From NCBI GenBank assembly GCA_035369485.1, contig DAOSMC010000010.1:1-16248 (forward strand): a DNA stretch of 16,248 nucleotides. Reading direction: 5' to 3'. The notes under the pieces were generated by a model, which saw nothing but the letters and a program-made list of their open reading frames with translations, ran no database searches and was not told the DNA's origin. The translations under genes and the position numbers were made by a program. Positions 7,575 through 15,462 of this stretch are shown here, piece by piece. The DNA is from JAQVHD01 sp035369485. Lineage in GTDB: Bacteria > Patescibacteriota > Minisyncoccia > UBA6257 > JAAZHW01. Positions within the stretch are counted from its first letter, which is position 1. Each line of letters opens with the position of its first letter.

Positions 7575-7831
7575 GTCATTCTGAGGGCGAAGCCCGAAGA
7601 ATCCCATGCAATGTAATTGATTGCTGATTGTTGCTGAAAGCCATGAGATCCTTCGGACTAAAGTCCTCAGGATGACGAAGTGGTGGTGCGTCATTCTGAG
7701 CGTTTTTATTTTCTGTCATTCTGAACATTTTTTTACTGTCATTCTGAGCGCCAGCGAAGAATCCCATCCACAGCAGTAATAGTTGCACAATGCTAAAATC
7801 CATGGAATCCTTCACTAAAGTTCAGGATGAC
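7575..7831. repeat. GTCATTCTGAG-type inverted repeats (two full copies, two half copies)
   Basis: Two elements, 7575-7676 and 7738-7831, begin with GTCATTCTGAG and end with the near-complement CAGGATGAC. Inside they carry matching GAAGAATCCCAT and ATCCTTC segments. Between them are two isolated ends, at 7690-7700 and 7715-7725. Similar palindromic repeats are scattered between genes in many bacterial genomes. No transposase gene is present. Open frames across this stretch are by-products of the repeats. Together with the adjacent palindromes these fill the roughly 500-nt gap between the small membrane-protein gene and elp3. Confidence 0.8.
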
Positions 7832-7868
7832 GAAGAAAAACAGGATAACAATAAATGTAGGATAGTAA

Positions 7869-7942
7869 AGCGGTGGAAAATTTCAAAGAAATTTTCCACC
7901 GCTGCTATTAAATTAGCTCATGAATTAATTCATGAGCTAATT
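7869..7942. repeat. composite double palindrome, copy 2
   Basis: The first palindrome has 16-bp arms 7869-7884/7888-7903 (AGCGGTGGAAAATTTC, loop AAA). After a 7-nt spacer comes a perfect 32-bp palindrome (7911-7942) centred on AGCTCATGAATTAATT. It lies about 30 nt beyond the elp3 stop. Relative to copy 1 the stem base pair C-G is T-A here, changed on both arms, so pairing is kept. Confidence 0.85.
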
Positions 7943-7971
7943 GATTTTATCCGCCTATTAACAGCAGAGCT

Positions 7972-9561
7972 TCATTTTACATTCTTAACCATATATGATT
8001 TATTCAACCGATATCCTAATCTTCTAAAATATCCTCGCACGCCCACACCAGCAATAACTGCAATTTTGTGTAAGTTAAATTCTTCTACGGCAATTCGTTC
8101 CGCTTCTTTCATTAATCGTTTCCCCAACCCTTTATGTTGAGGGGCTATCTTTTTTTCTGACAAAGGAACAAGTTCGCCAAAAGTTTTAATTTCTCGAATC
8201 AAAACCGCTCCCTCTAAATTCTTAAATATGGGCTTCTCTTCAAACGAAGGGCATCGTAAACGGAGCAAACTAAAAAGTTTGCTGCGTTCTTTATTTTCAA
8301 AACTTAAAAAGACTTCCCAACCATCTGACGCCTCGTAATCTTCTCGAAATAAATAAATTTTCTCTTTAGGATTATAATTTTCCTTTACCTCCCGGCATCT
8401 AATACAATGGCATATCAGCCCCTTTTCTTTCATTCTTTTTTGAATAATTTCGCGAAGATTAGACAGGTGAGTGCCTCCCACCACTTTTTGAGCCGGGATA
8501 TCTCGAATAATCCGCGCCACTCTTACCCAATAAGGCAATTTCGTTTTAATTTCGATTAAAAGATCAAAAAGTTCTTCATCGGTATAAGGCCGATATTTTC
8601 CTGCTTGGTATAATTGATAAAGAGGTGTATTTTCCAAAACAACAGTAGGATAAATCTTTAACCAATCTGGTTTAAAACGCGAATCATTAAAAACAATGCG
8701 CACCATTTCTTTGTCTTTTAGCAAATCAGATCCATAAAGATTAGGCATTAAATGGTAAAGAACTTTAAAACCAGCATTTTTAAGCAATCTTGTCGCTCGC
8801 TCAATAATCGCCGCATTTAAATTAGTTTTATTCAGTTGATGAACGTCATCAAAAATAGTTTGAACACCAATTTCAACCATTGTAACCCCCAAACGCCTTA
8901 AATTCCTTAACTCACTAGGCGTAATTAAATCAGGCCGCGTTTCTACTGACATACCCACTATTCTTACTCGGGCTGTTTCATTTATTTTTTGTAATTTTTC
9001 AAGCGATAAACGACTCGGATATTTTCTTTTTCTTTGAAAATCATCCGCCGCGCGATAGCACTCCTTCACAAACCAATTCTGATAACTTTTTGGATAAAAA
9101 GACCAGCTCCCACCAACAATACGCAATTCCACCTTATCAATAGAATGTCCCTGATCATCAAGCATCTCTAATCTTTTTTGAACTTGCAAATAAGGATCAA
9201 ATTGTAAATCATAAGCTCGATCAGCAGCTGGTTCGCCTTTTAAATAACTCTTGGGAAATCCCATTTCATTCGGACAAAAAATACAGCGGCCGGGACAACC
9301 AAAAGGCTTCGTCAAAACTGTAATATTAACAATGCCTGATAAAGACCTCATTGGCCGCGTTTTTAATAAGCTTTCTACTTTTGCAATAGGATAAATTCTT
9401 TTCTTTTGAACGAGGTTATGATAAACTTTTAATAGTTCTATATTGGTTGGCAAATCAACTTTATTTTCTTCTGCATACCGCCTTTTGATTGCTTCTAGTT
9501 GCTGCCGACTTAAAGTAGTTTTTTTAATTAATTGTTCAATTATTTCATCTAATTTTTTCAT
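7972..9561 (-). CDS. elp3: Elp3-type tRNA wobble-uridine modifying enzyme (radical SAM + GNAT)
   Basis: Elp3 uses S-adenosylmethionine radical chemistry and acetyl-CoA to start carboxymethyl modification at C5 of uridine 34 in tRNA. The 529-aa protein follows the archaeal/bacterial plan. An N-terminal Lys/Arg-rich tRNA-binding region (1-75) precedes the radical SAM core with cluster cysteines C89, C93, C96 (CPGRCIFC) and the following GEPAADRA. Zinc-type cysteines are at 384, 386 and 389, and a C-terminal GNAT domain has the acetyl-CoA loop QHKGLGKR (475-482) and GVGVRGYFRRLGY. The start codon overlaps that of the divergent methyltransferase gene. There is no Shine-Dalgarno site and no next Met nearby, so the start is well supported. 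The stop is TGA. Confidence 0.93.
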   Translation of the reverse strand: MKKLDEIIEQLIKKTTLSRQQLEAIKRRYAEENKVDLPTNIELLKVYHNLVQKKRIYPIAKVESLLKTRPMRSLSGIVNITVLTKPFGCPGRCIFCPNEMGFPKSYLKGEPAADRAYDLQFDPYLQVQKRLEMLDDQGHSIDKVELRIVGGSWSFYPKSYQNWFVKECYRAADDFQRKRKYPSRLSLEKLQKINETARVRIVGMSVETRPDLITPSELRNLRRLGVTMVEIGVQTIFDDVHQLNKTNLNAAIIERATRLLKNAGFKVLYHLMPNLYGSDLLKDKEMVRIVFNDSRFKPDWLKIYPTVVLENTPLYQLYQAGKYRPYTDEELFDLLIEIKTKLPYWVRVARIIRDIPAQKVVGGTHLSNLREIIQKRMKEKGLICHCIRCREVKENYNPKEKIYLFREDYEASDGWEVFLSFENKERSKLFSLLRLRCPSFEEKPIFKNLEGAVLIREIKTFGELVPLSEKKIAPQHKGLGKRLMKEAERIAVEEFNLHKIAVIAGVGVRGYFRRLGYRLNKSYMVKNVK

Positions 9562-10297
9562 GAAAAAAGATTTTGCCCATTATCTATTAGAAAAAACTCA
9601 AAGAGATTATAACTTAATTGCTGAAGATTTTTCAAGAACACGCCAAAATATTCCTCCCGACTTCAAACAATTTCTTCAACCATATTTTTCTTTTGATTCT
9701 CAAATCAAAATTTTAGATTGGGGTTGCGGCAATGGCCGTTTTTACTCCCTCTTCAAAGATTGTCTTTATTATGGCGTGGACATTTCAGAAAACCTTATTA
9801 ATCTCGCCAAACAAGAATATCCTTCAGCAAAGTTTTTTCTTCTTCATTCGCCTCTCTCGCTTCCTTTTGATAATAATTTCTTTGATGAAATAATTTGTCT
9901 CGCTGTTTTTCATCACATTCCTTCTCAAGAATTTCGCCAGCAATTTTTGCAAGAAGCTTGGCGTGTTTTAAAACCAAATGGCATAATGCTGCTGACTGTT
10001 TGGGATTTGAGAATTGGCTGGCTCCTCCGCAGTGGTAATTGGAAACGTCTCTTTTTAAGAATAAAGTACTTCTTTCTTCATTTATTCGGACGCACTCCAT
10101 TAAATGGAGGAGATTTCTATATTCCGTGGGCTCATCACTGCAATCGTTATCTTCACGCGTTTTCTTTCAAAGAATTAAACAAACTGTTTCAAACGACAGG
10201 GTTTCAAATTCTTCAGTCAGGCACGCGCAAAGACTTCATTCATTCAAAAGAAAGAAACATCTATTTTTTTGTTCGAAAAACTAAATTTCCACAATAA
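9560..10297 (+). CDS. Trm9-like class I SAM-dependent methyltransferase
   Basis: A 245-aa Rossmann methyltransferase. Motif I is LDWGCGNG (52-59), the acidic residue binding the SAM ribose is Asp74 (GVDIS), and motif AVFHH (115-119) precedes WRVLKPNG. The start YNLIAEDFSRTR, the AVFHH motif, and the late DFYIPW (185-190) with RYLHAFS (196-202) match the layout of Trm9/ABH8 methyltransferases, which convert 5-carboxymethyluridine 34 to its methyl ester. The gene is divergent from elp3, which makes the precursor, and this supports that role. The frame is open upstream to 9443, but that part is antisense to elp3 and unlike the family, so the ATG at 9560 is chosen. The 3' end overlaps RNase J by 17 bp. 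Methyltransferase is certain; the tRNA substrate is inferred. Confidence 0.88.
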   Translation: MKKDFAHYLLEKTQRDYNLIAEDFSRTRQNIPPDFKQFLQPYFSFDSQIKILDWGCGNGRFYSLFKDCLYYGVDISENLINLAKQEYPSAKFFLLHSPLSLPFDNNFFDEIICLAVFHHIPSQEFRQQFLQEAWRVLKPNGIMLLTVWDLRIGWLLRSGNWKRLFLRIKYFFLHLFGRTPLNGGDFYIPWAHHCNRYLHAFSFKELNKLFQTTGFQILQSGTRKDFIHSKERNIYFFVRKTKFPQ

Positions 10298-11993
10298 ATG
10301 GCAAGATCATTGGCCGTCTTTGAGTTTCTTTAAAAAGAAATTCTCCTACTTTATCCCTCAAATTATCTTTTACATATGCCCAATTCGTTGTGCGATCTTT
10401 TGAAGCCGTTTTTTGAATAATATCTTTGACGAGTTGTTTGGTTTCATTCATTAATTTTTGCGATTCTTTTAGATAAACAAAACCGCGTGAAGAAATTTCT
10501 GGATCGCCTCGCAATTCACCACTTTCGCCATCAACCACAGTAACAATCACCAACATACCATCTTTTGAAAGCTGGTGACGATCTCTTAGCACTACCTCGC
10601 CAACATCGCCCACTCCCAAACCATCAACCATTACATAATTCGCTGGCACCTCTTGATTAGTAGCTGCAATTGCATTTTTCGTTACTTCAATAATTTGACC
10701 GTTATTCGCTATAACGATATTTTCGCGTTTCATTCCCAATTGTTCTGCTATGTCTGCTTGCGCTTGCAACATAGAATATTGTCCGTGAATAGGCACTAAA
10801 AATTTAGGCCGAATCAAATTGAGCATTAGTTTTAACTCTTCTTGTTGAGCATGGCCACCAGCATGAATGTCCATCATTTTATAATGAAATACTCTGGCTC
10901 CCTGTCGATAAAAAGTATCTTTTAAATTCTGTACTGTTCTTTCGTTGCCCGGGACAACGGAAGAAGAAAAAATCACCGTGTCGCCTTTTTCTACTCTAAA
11001 ATATTTATGCTCACGATTAGCGATGCGCATTAAAACAGCCCTATCCTCTCCTTGCGATCCAGTACACAAAATCGTCAACTGACGGGAAAGAAGTCCTTGC
11101 GCTTCTTGTGGCGAAATAAGCGTGTTTTTGTTTATTTTTAAATACCCCATCATTCGAGCCACTTCTACATTACTTTTCATACTATAACCGTCAATGACTA
11201 CTCGACGATTAAATTTTTCTGAAAGCCAGATAATTTGCTGCAAACGACTAATCAATGAGGCAAAAGTAGCAACAATAATTCGTCCAGAAGCTCGTTCAAA
11301 AATACGCTCTAAATCTTCATAAATACCTCTTTCGGAAATAGAATGACCTGCTTCTTCCGCTCCCGTTGAATCCATCATTAAAACTAATGGATTTTTAGCG
11401 GCTAAAAAAGCAACCTGGCCTAAATCAATAGGCGGATCAATAATAGGACTAAAATCAACCTTAAAATCTGGCATATAAAAAATTGTTCCCAAAAAAGTTT
11501 CTACGGCAAATCCTAATGTGTCTGGAACGTTGTGATTAACCAAATAGGGATGCACTCGAAAATTACCAACAGAAATTGGCTTCAAAGTGGCCATATCAAT
11601 CGTTTCAATATCCATTTTTTTTTGATGAGGAAAATCTTCTTGCCTTTTAAGAATAATAGCTCGCGTCAAAGGCGCTGTATAAATCGTTGGATTACCTAAC
11701 TTTTCAACGATATAGGGAATAGCGCCGATGTGATCATAGTGAGCATGCGTAATAAACATTCCCAAAATCTTTTTCCGATTTTTTTCTAAATAATCAACGT
11801 TGGGAATAATAAAATCGATGCCCGGCATGTCTTCTTCAGGAAAACGCAATCCACAATCAAAAACCAAAATTTGATTTCTATACTCAATAAAGGACAGATT
11901 GCGACCGACCTCACCTACACCGCCGAGGACACAAATTTTTATTTTATCCTGCGACTGTTTAAAATTTTTCGCTGTTTTATTTTGTTGAAACAT
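10281..11993 (-). CDS. rnj: ribonuclease J
   Basis: RNase J is a zinc-dependent metallo-beta-lactamase/beta-CASP nuclease with endo- and 5'-3' exonuclease activity in mRNA decay and rRNA maturation. The 570-aa protein has the metal motif HAHYDH (83-88), His154 (HNVPD), Asp176 (MPDFKVD), the beta-CASP segment, HAGGHAQQEELKLMLNLIRP (377-396) with the ligand HGQY (403-406), and the C-terminal dimerisation/RNA-binding domain (SSRGFVY). The usual HGHEDH appears as HAHYDH, with all ligands kept. Length matches bacterial RNase J1/J2. It ends in TAG inside the 3' end of the convergent methyltransferase gene. No Shine-Dalgarno site precedes it. Since many genes here appear leaderless or short-leadered, a 5'-end-sensitive nuclease may be central to turnover; that is inference. 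Confidence 0.95.
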   Translation of the reverse strand: MFQQNKTAKNFKQSQDKIKICVLGGVGEVGRNLSFIEYRNQILVFDCGLRFPEEDMPGIDFIIPNVDYLEKNRKKILGMFITHAHYDHIGAIPYIVEKLGNPTIYTAPLTRAIILKRQEDFPHQKKMDIETIDMATLKPISVGNFRVHPYLVNHNVPDTLGFAVETFLGTIFYMPDFKVDFSPIIDPPIDLGQVAFLAAKNPLVLMMDSTGAEEAGHSISERGIYEDLERIFERASGRIIVATFASLISRLQQIIWLSEKFNRRVVIDGYSMKSNVEVARMMGYLKINKNTLISPQEAQGLLSRQLTILCTGSQGEDRAVLMRIANREHKYFRVEKGDTVIFSSSVVPGNERTVQNLKDTFYRQGARVFHYKMMDIHAGGHAQQEELKLMLNLIRPKFLVPIHGQYSMLQAQADIAEQLGMKRENIVIANNGQIIEVTKNAIAATNQEVPANYVMVDGLGVGDVGEVVLRDRHQLSKDGMLVIVTVVDGESGELRGDPEISSRGFVYLKESQKLMNETKQLVKDIIQKTASKDRTTNWAYVKDNLRDKVGEFLFKETQRRPMILPFIVEI

Positions 11994-12045
11994 ATTTTTC
12001 TTATTTTTCCCGCTTTGCCCGATTTTAAGCGAACAAAGAAGTTAA

Positions 12046-12051
12046 ATTATA
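12046..12051 (-). promoter_or_regulatory. possible -10 element for the RNase J gene
   Basis: TATAAT on the - strand, about 53 nt before the RNase J start. No good -35 box lies at the right distance, so this rests on the -10 match in AT-rich DNA. The rest of the 11994-12220 gap shows only AT-rich sequence and a small GCGGTT/AACCGC hairpin at 12132-12146. Confidence 0.35.
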
Positions 12052-12220
12052 AAAGTTGATTAAATAAATTCAGAAATTAAAAGACCAATTATGCAACAAG
12101 TAAAAAATCAAAAATAAATTGTAACGCTTTGCGGTTAAAAACCGCCTATCGACTTTAAAATTTTTAATTATTAATTTTGATTCTCTATCTTTTGATTCTG
12201 AATTTTAATCTTACTTGTAG

Positions 12221-12304
12221 TGCCGCGGGTGGGATTTGAACCCACATCCCGAAACGGGACACGGCCCTGAACCGTGCGCGTCTGCCAAATTCCGCCACCG
12301 CGGC
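12221..12304 (-). tRNA. tRNA-Leu(CAG)
   Basis: An 84-nt class II tRNA with acceptor stem GCCGCGG/CCGCGGC. The anticodon loop TTCAGGG in the stem CACGG/CCGTG reads CAG (codon CUG). It has a long variable arm TCCCGTTTCGGGA and T arm GTGGG-TTCAAAT-CCCAC. The discriminator is A, and the 3' CCA is not encoded. Confidence 0.95.
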
Positions 12305-12410
12305 AAAAAATAATCTTATTTAGTAAAAAGCTGCTTTAGTTTAATTAAAATTTTTATTGGATACTCGTTAATTTATCACTGTTTTAATATTTTATTTCCC
12401 CAATTTATTA

Positions 12411-14132
12411 TTAATCGTTTGAATCAACTAAAATGCGCTCCGTCTTTAAATACCACTCATAAACATTATCATATCGCTCTGACGAAATATTTAATTTTTC
12501 TAAATTTTCAATATGTAATGTCGGTAGCGCAACAAGAAGAACCTTAGGATTGTAAAGAAAAATAGCTGGCATATCAGTTAAAATTGATGACTGAATATTA
12601 GCTAAATCCTTTTTATACTCATCATCACTTGCCGTTAAACGCGCATCTTCTAAAAATCTATCAACGGAAGCATTTTCATATAAAGATAAATTTAATCCCG
12701 GATAGAATTTTTGAGAAGAATGCCAAAAAGAAAAAAGGTCTGGTTTTTGATTAATGATATTGCCATAAAGTAAGGCATCATAAAGCCGTGTAGTTAAATA
12801 GTTATTTTGTAAATCTGAAAATTCAACAATTTTAATTTCCACCTCCGCTCCAATTTCCTTCCATTGTTTTTTTAATAAACTAGCTGTTTGAATTAAAAAG
12901 TCTGTGGAAGGAGTAATAAGAGTAATCTTTAAAGGAGTGGGGTCTTCATTTTTGTTTAAAATCTTTTCCACCGTGCCATCACCATCTGCATCTTCCCAAC
13001 CTGCAGTCACTAAAATTTGCTTAGCTTTATCTAGTGAATATTCCGCTCTTAAATTCGGATTATATCCCGGCATCCATGAAAGAATAGGCCCCTCTGCTGC
13101 TTCAGCTCTCCCTTGAAAAACTTCGTCAATAATTTCTTTACGATTGGTAGCGTAATTTAAAGCATAACGCACATTACGATCTGACAATGGCTTAGAAATG
13201 ATTGCATTAAGAAAAACAGCAAAATATTGAGGCAAGGAATATTCATAAAGCTGATGAGAGCGATTAATGTTTTTGAGATTAAGAGTAGAAACACTACTCA
13301 ATAAATCAATTTGATGATATTCAAAGGCTTTCAAGGCTTCGGTTTCTGATTGATAAAATTTAATAATATAACTATCAATGAATGGTCGGCCATTATAAAA
13401 ACGTTCATTAGCATTAAAGATGTAATAATTTATATATCCTTTTTTGGTAGCATCAAATTTTTCATAAATAAAAGGACCCGTGCCGATTGGTTCAAAATTA
13501 TAAGCAGAAAGATCGCGTATGTTGGCTAAAGGAATCTCTCCAAAAATATGCTTTGGAATAATTTTTTGTTTTAAATTTTCTTCAAAAAAAGCATAGGGGT
13601 TTTTTAAATCAAACGTAAGTGTATAATCACTAATTTTGGTCACTGTCACTCCTTGCCACGCTGTTCGATAAGGGCTTCTGGTATCGGGATTCTGAATAGC
13701 GTTAATTGTAAAAACCACATCGTCTGCTGTAAAAGGAGTACCATCGTGCCAAAAAACATCTTTTTTCAAATGAACAACCCAGTGACGCCCGTCTTCGCTC
13801 TTTTCGTAAGAATCTGCTAAATCATTAATAATACCGCCCTTGCCGTCGCTTTTTAATAATCCTCGATAAACGAGTGAAGACAAACTTTGATCTATTTCGT
13901 TTGCTGCAAAAAGCGGATTAATAGTCGTTGGTTGCCCCACCATGCCTTCTATTAAAACGCCGCCTTCTTTCGCTACTAATGTCGTATGGTTTAAATACCA
14001 GAAAACACCTCCGATGATCAACGATCCGACCATCAAAATTAAGGCGCCCCAGAAAATCTTCTTTTCAACATCGGAAAGTGAATGCCAAAAATTCTGCCAA
14101 AAACTTTTTTGAAAAAAATATTTTACTTTCAT
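12411..14132 (-). CDS. membrane-anchored family 5 extracellular solute-binding protein
   Basis: A 573-aa protein of the oligopeptide/nickel-type substrate-binding family (SBP_bac_5, like OppA/DppA). A charged N-terminal cytoplasmic segment (1-25) and one hydrophobic helix (about 27-47) anchor it; there is no lipobox Cys. The binding domain then begins with GQPTTINPLF (66-75) and holds the family motif FWHDGTPFTADDV (127-139). A DADGDGTVE loop (381-389) resembles a calcium-binding turn, common at this place in the family. Its role would be capture of peptides or similar solutes at the cell surface. No permease or ATPase gene is nearby. It lies 7 nt after secG in an apparent three-gene operon. 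The ligand is unknown. Confidence 0.92.
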   Translation of the reverse strand: MKVKYFFQKSFWQNFWHSLSDVEKKIFWGALILMVGSLIIGGVFWYLNHTTLVAKEGGVLIEGMVGQPTTINPLFAANEIDQSLSSLVYRGLLKSDGKGGIINDLADSYEKSEDGRHWVVHLKKDVFWHDGTPFTADDVVFTINAIQNPDTRSPYRTAWQGVTVTKISDYTLTFDLKNPYAFFEENLKQKIIPKHIFGEIPLANIRDLSAYNFEPIGTGPFIYEKFDATKKGYINYYIFNANERFYNGRPFIDSYIIKFYQSETEALKAFEYHQIDLLSSVSTLNLKNINRSHQLYEYSLPQYFAVFLNAIISKPLSDRNVRYALNYATNRKEIIDEVFQGRAEAAEGPILSWMPGYNPNLRAEYSLDKAKQILVTAGWEDADGDGTVEKILNKNEDPTPLKITLITPSTDFLIQTASLLKKQWKEIGAEVEIKIVEFSDLQNNYLTTRLYDALLYGNIINQKPDLFSFWHSSQKFYPGLNLSLYENASVDRFLEDARLTASDDEYKKDLANIQSSILTDMPAIFLYNPKVLLVALPTLHIENLEKLNISSERYDNVYEWYLKTERILVDSND

Positions 14133-14139
14133 ATCTCAA

Positions 14140-14361
14140 CTATTTTGCCACCAAAGCCACCACACCCAATACCAAAAAAATTCCAGCGAGAACAATTGTA
14201 ATATAAAAAGTTGCCTTTTCTATTCCTCGACGACGTTGATAAAATTCCGCACCACCTCCGAAAATGCTTCCTAATCCCATCCCTCTTGGTTGAAGAAGAA
14301 TAAGAACAATTAAAGCAATGGAAACGACAATTTGAATAATGGCAATTAAATTACTATTCAT
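14140..14361 (-). CDS. secG: preprotein translocase subunit SecG
   Basis: A 73-aa protein with two transmembrane helices (about 5-23 and 50-70) joined by the diagnostic loop LLQPRGMGLGSIFGGGAEFY, followed by RRRGIEKATF. SecG is the accessory subunit of the SecYEG channel and eases SecA-driven export. Length and motif are typical. Its start lies 1 nt after the stop of the upstream PF04020 gene, and the secreted solute-binding protein gene follows after 7 nt, so the three are probably one transcript. The start has no Shine-Dalgarno site; translation may depend on coupling with the upstream gene. Confidence 0.95.
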   Translation of the reverse strand: MNSNLIAIIQIVVSIALIVLILLQPRGMGLGSIFGGGAEFYQRRRGIEKATFYITIVLAGIFLVLGVVALVAK

Positions 14362-14362
14362 T

Positions 14363-14716
14363 TTATTTTTTTGCTAAAAGATTAAATAGAAAATTAATGA
14401 TCGACATAATAAGAGTAGCCCAGATCAACGGCCAACCCAACGGAATTACTAAACTAGGCACTAATTGGGTCGCTAAATATAAAATAAAAGCATTGATAAC
14501 AAAAGTTAAAAGTCCAAGGGTTAAGGCAATTAAAGGGCTAAGCACTAACTTGAGAATGGGTTTTAAAACGAAGTTTAAAATCCCCAGAACTAAAGCGGTG
14601 GCTATCAATCGTGCCAAATCGCCACCATAAGAAATATTAGGCACCGTTTGAATAATAAACCACAGTCCCACTGCGTTCAATACCACCTGAAGTACTAATC
14701 GCGATAAAAATTTCAT
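14363..14716 (-). CDS. PF04020-type (YvlD-like) four-helix membrane protein
   Basis: A 117-aa, highly hydrophobic protein with four predicted helices (about 6-24, 36-58, 60-82, 93-113). It has the family hallmark of a short polar NFVLKPILKLVLSPL stretch after helix 2 and ends in NFLFNLLAKK. The family is often labelled phage holin family IV, but it is widespread in bacterial chromosomes as a protein of unknown function. There is no lysin or phage gene here, so a lysis role is not supported. It is the first gene of the unit with secG and the solute-binding protein. Confidence 0.85.
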   Translation of the reverse strand: MKFLSRLVLQVVLNAVGLWFIIQTVPNISYGGDLARLIATALVLGILNFVLKPILKLVLSPLIALTLGLLTFVINAFILYLATQLVPSLVIPLGWPLIWATLIMSIINFLFNLLAKK

Positions 14717-14764
14717 ATTTTATATCTTACTTAGTATTTTAATTAGATATTTTCAAAAATCAAA

Positions 14765-15361
14765 TCATTTCTTAAAAACAAATATTTTATAACCTACAAA
14801 ATTCCAAATAAGACTAATGAGTGTTCCTCCTAATTTTCCAATGTTTTCCCATTGAGATGGCGTTAAGTTCATCTGCGGCGAAGCGGAAGTAATGCCCCAT
14901 AAAACAAAAGAATTTAAACCGAATCCAATTAAACTTACTACAAAAAATTTAGTAAACTCTTGTGTTTTTGCCTTACCCCCCTTATCAAAACTCCAGTATT
15001 TATTCCAAAAATAACTATTGATATTAGCAATAAAAAAAGCAAAAAAATTAAAAAAGATCAACCACCCGCCTTGATAAATTTTAGTCAGATAGCTTAATAA
15101 ATTCAAAATACCAAAATCAAGAAGTGTATTAAGAACGCCAACTAGCGCATATTTAGCAAATTGCCAAATAACATCATTAAGCTTTTTTAACCAAAAAGCG
15201 ATCACCACCACCAACATGCTAATAAACGGACAAACAATAACTAGCAGCCAACGATACGACCAGTAATTTAGCAAAACTCCTAAATTAAGCCAGAGCGGCC
15301 AAATCAAAAAAGCAATGAATAGTCCGATAATAGCACTAAATATGATGTCTTTTTTAGTCAT
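14765..15361 (-). CDS. GtrA-family membrane protein with extra N-terminal helices
   Basis: A 198-aa membrane protein. The GtrA core (about residues 67-192, four helices) shows FAKYALVGVLNTLLDFGILN and NSYFWNKYWSF and ends in WNFVGYKIFVFKK. Family members are thought to help move lipid-linked sugars across the membrane for wall or surface glycan building. Two further helices (7-24 and 38-58) precede the core. The start codon lies only 7 nt after the tRNA-Trp gene, so the messenger is probably released by tRNA 3' processing. No glycosyltransferase gene is beside it. It ends in TGA. Confidence 0.88.
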   Translation of the reverse strand: MTKKDIIFSAIIGLFIAFLIWPLWLNLGVLLNYWSYRWLLVIVCPFISMLVVVIAFWLKKLNDVIWQFAKYALVGVLNTLLDFGILNLLSYLTKIYQGGWLIFFNFFAFFIANINSYFWNKYWSFDKGGKAKTQEFTKFFVVSLIGFGLNSFVLWGITSASPQMNLTPSQWENIGKLGGTLISLIWNFVGYKIFVFKK

Positions 15362-15368
15362 ATTTTAG

Positions 15369-15440
15369 CGGGCCCGGCAGGACTCGAACCTGCAGTCCTG
15401 GTTTTGGAGACCAGTGGTTTGCCAATTAACCGACGGACCC
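15369..15440 (-). tRNA. tRNA-Trp(CCA)
   Basis: A 72-nt tRNA with acceptor stem GGGTCCG/CGGGCCC (one T-G pair) and D stem GGTT/AACC. The anticodon loop CTCCAAA in CTGGT/ACCAG reads CCA. The T arm is GCAGG-TTCGAGT-CCTGC and the discriminator is G, as expected for tryptophan. CCA is not encoded. It lies 22 nt after rpmG and 7 nt before gtrA. Confidence 0.95.
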
Positions 15441-15462
15441 CACATTTTATTAGAATGGTCTT

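Noticed and set aside
7500..7870. Insertion sequence
   Set aside because: There is no transposase frame; the stretch is built from short inverted repeats and isolated ends.
7576..8140. Open frames over the repeat cluster on both strands
   Set aside because: They are made of inverted-repeat sequence or lie antisense to the end of elp3, and show no protein family features.
9443..9559. 39-residue N-terminal extension of the methyltransferase
   Set aside because: It is antisense to the start of elp3, is unlike the family, and the ATG at 9560 gives the expected N-terminus.
12132..12146. Terminator after tRNA-Leu
   Set aside because: The small GCGGTT/AACCGC hairpin has no T-run after it on either strand.
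14363..14716. Phage holin or prophage remnant
   Set aside because: PF04020 proteins are ordinary chromosomal membrane proteins; no lysin, capsid or integrase gene is present.
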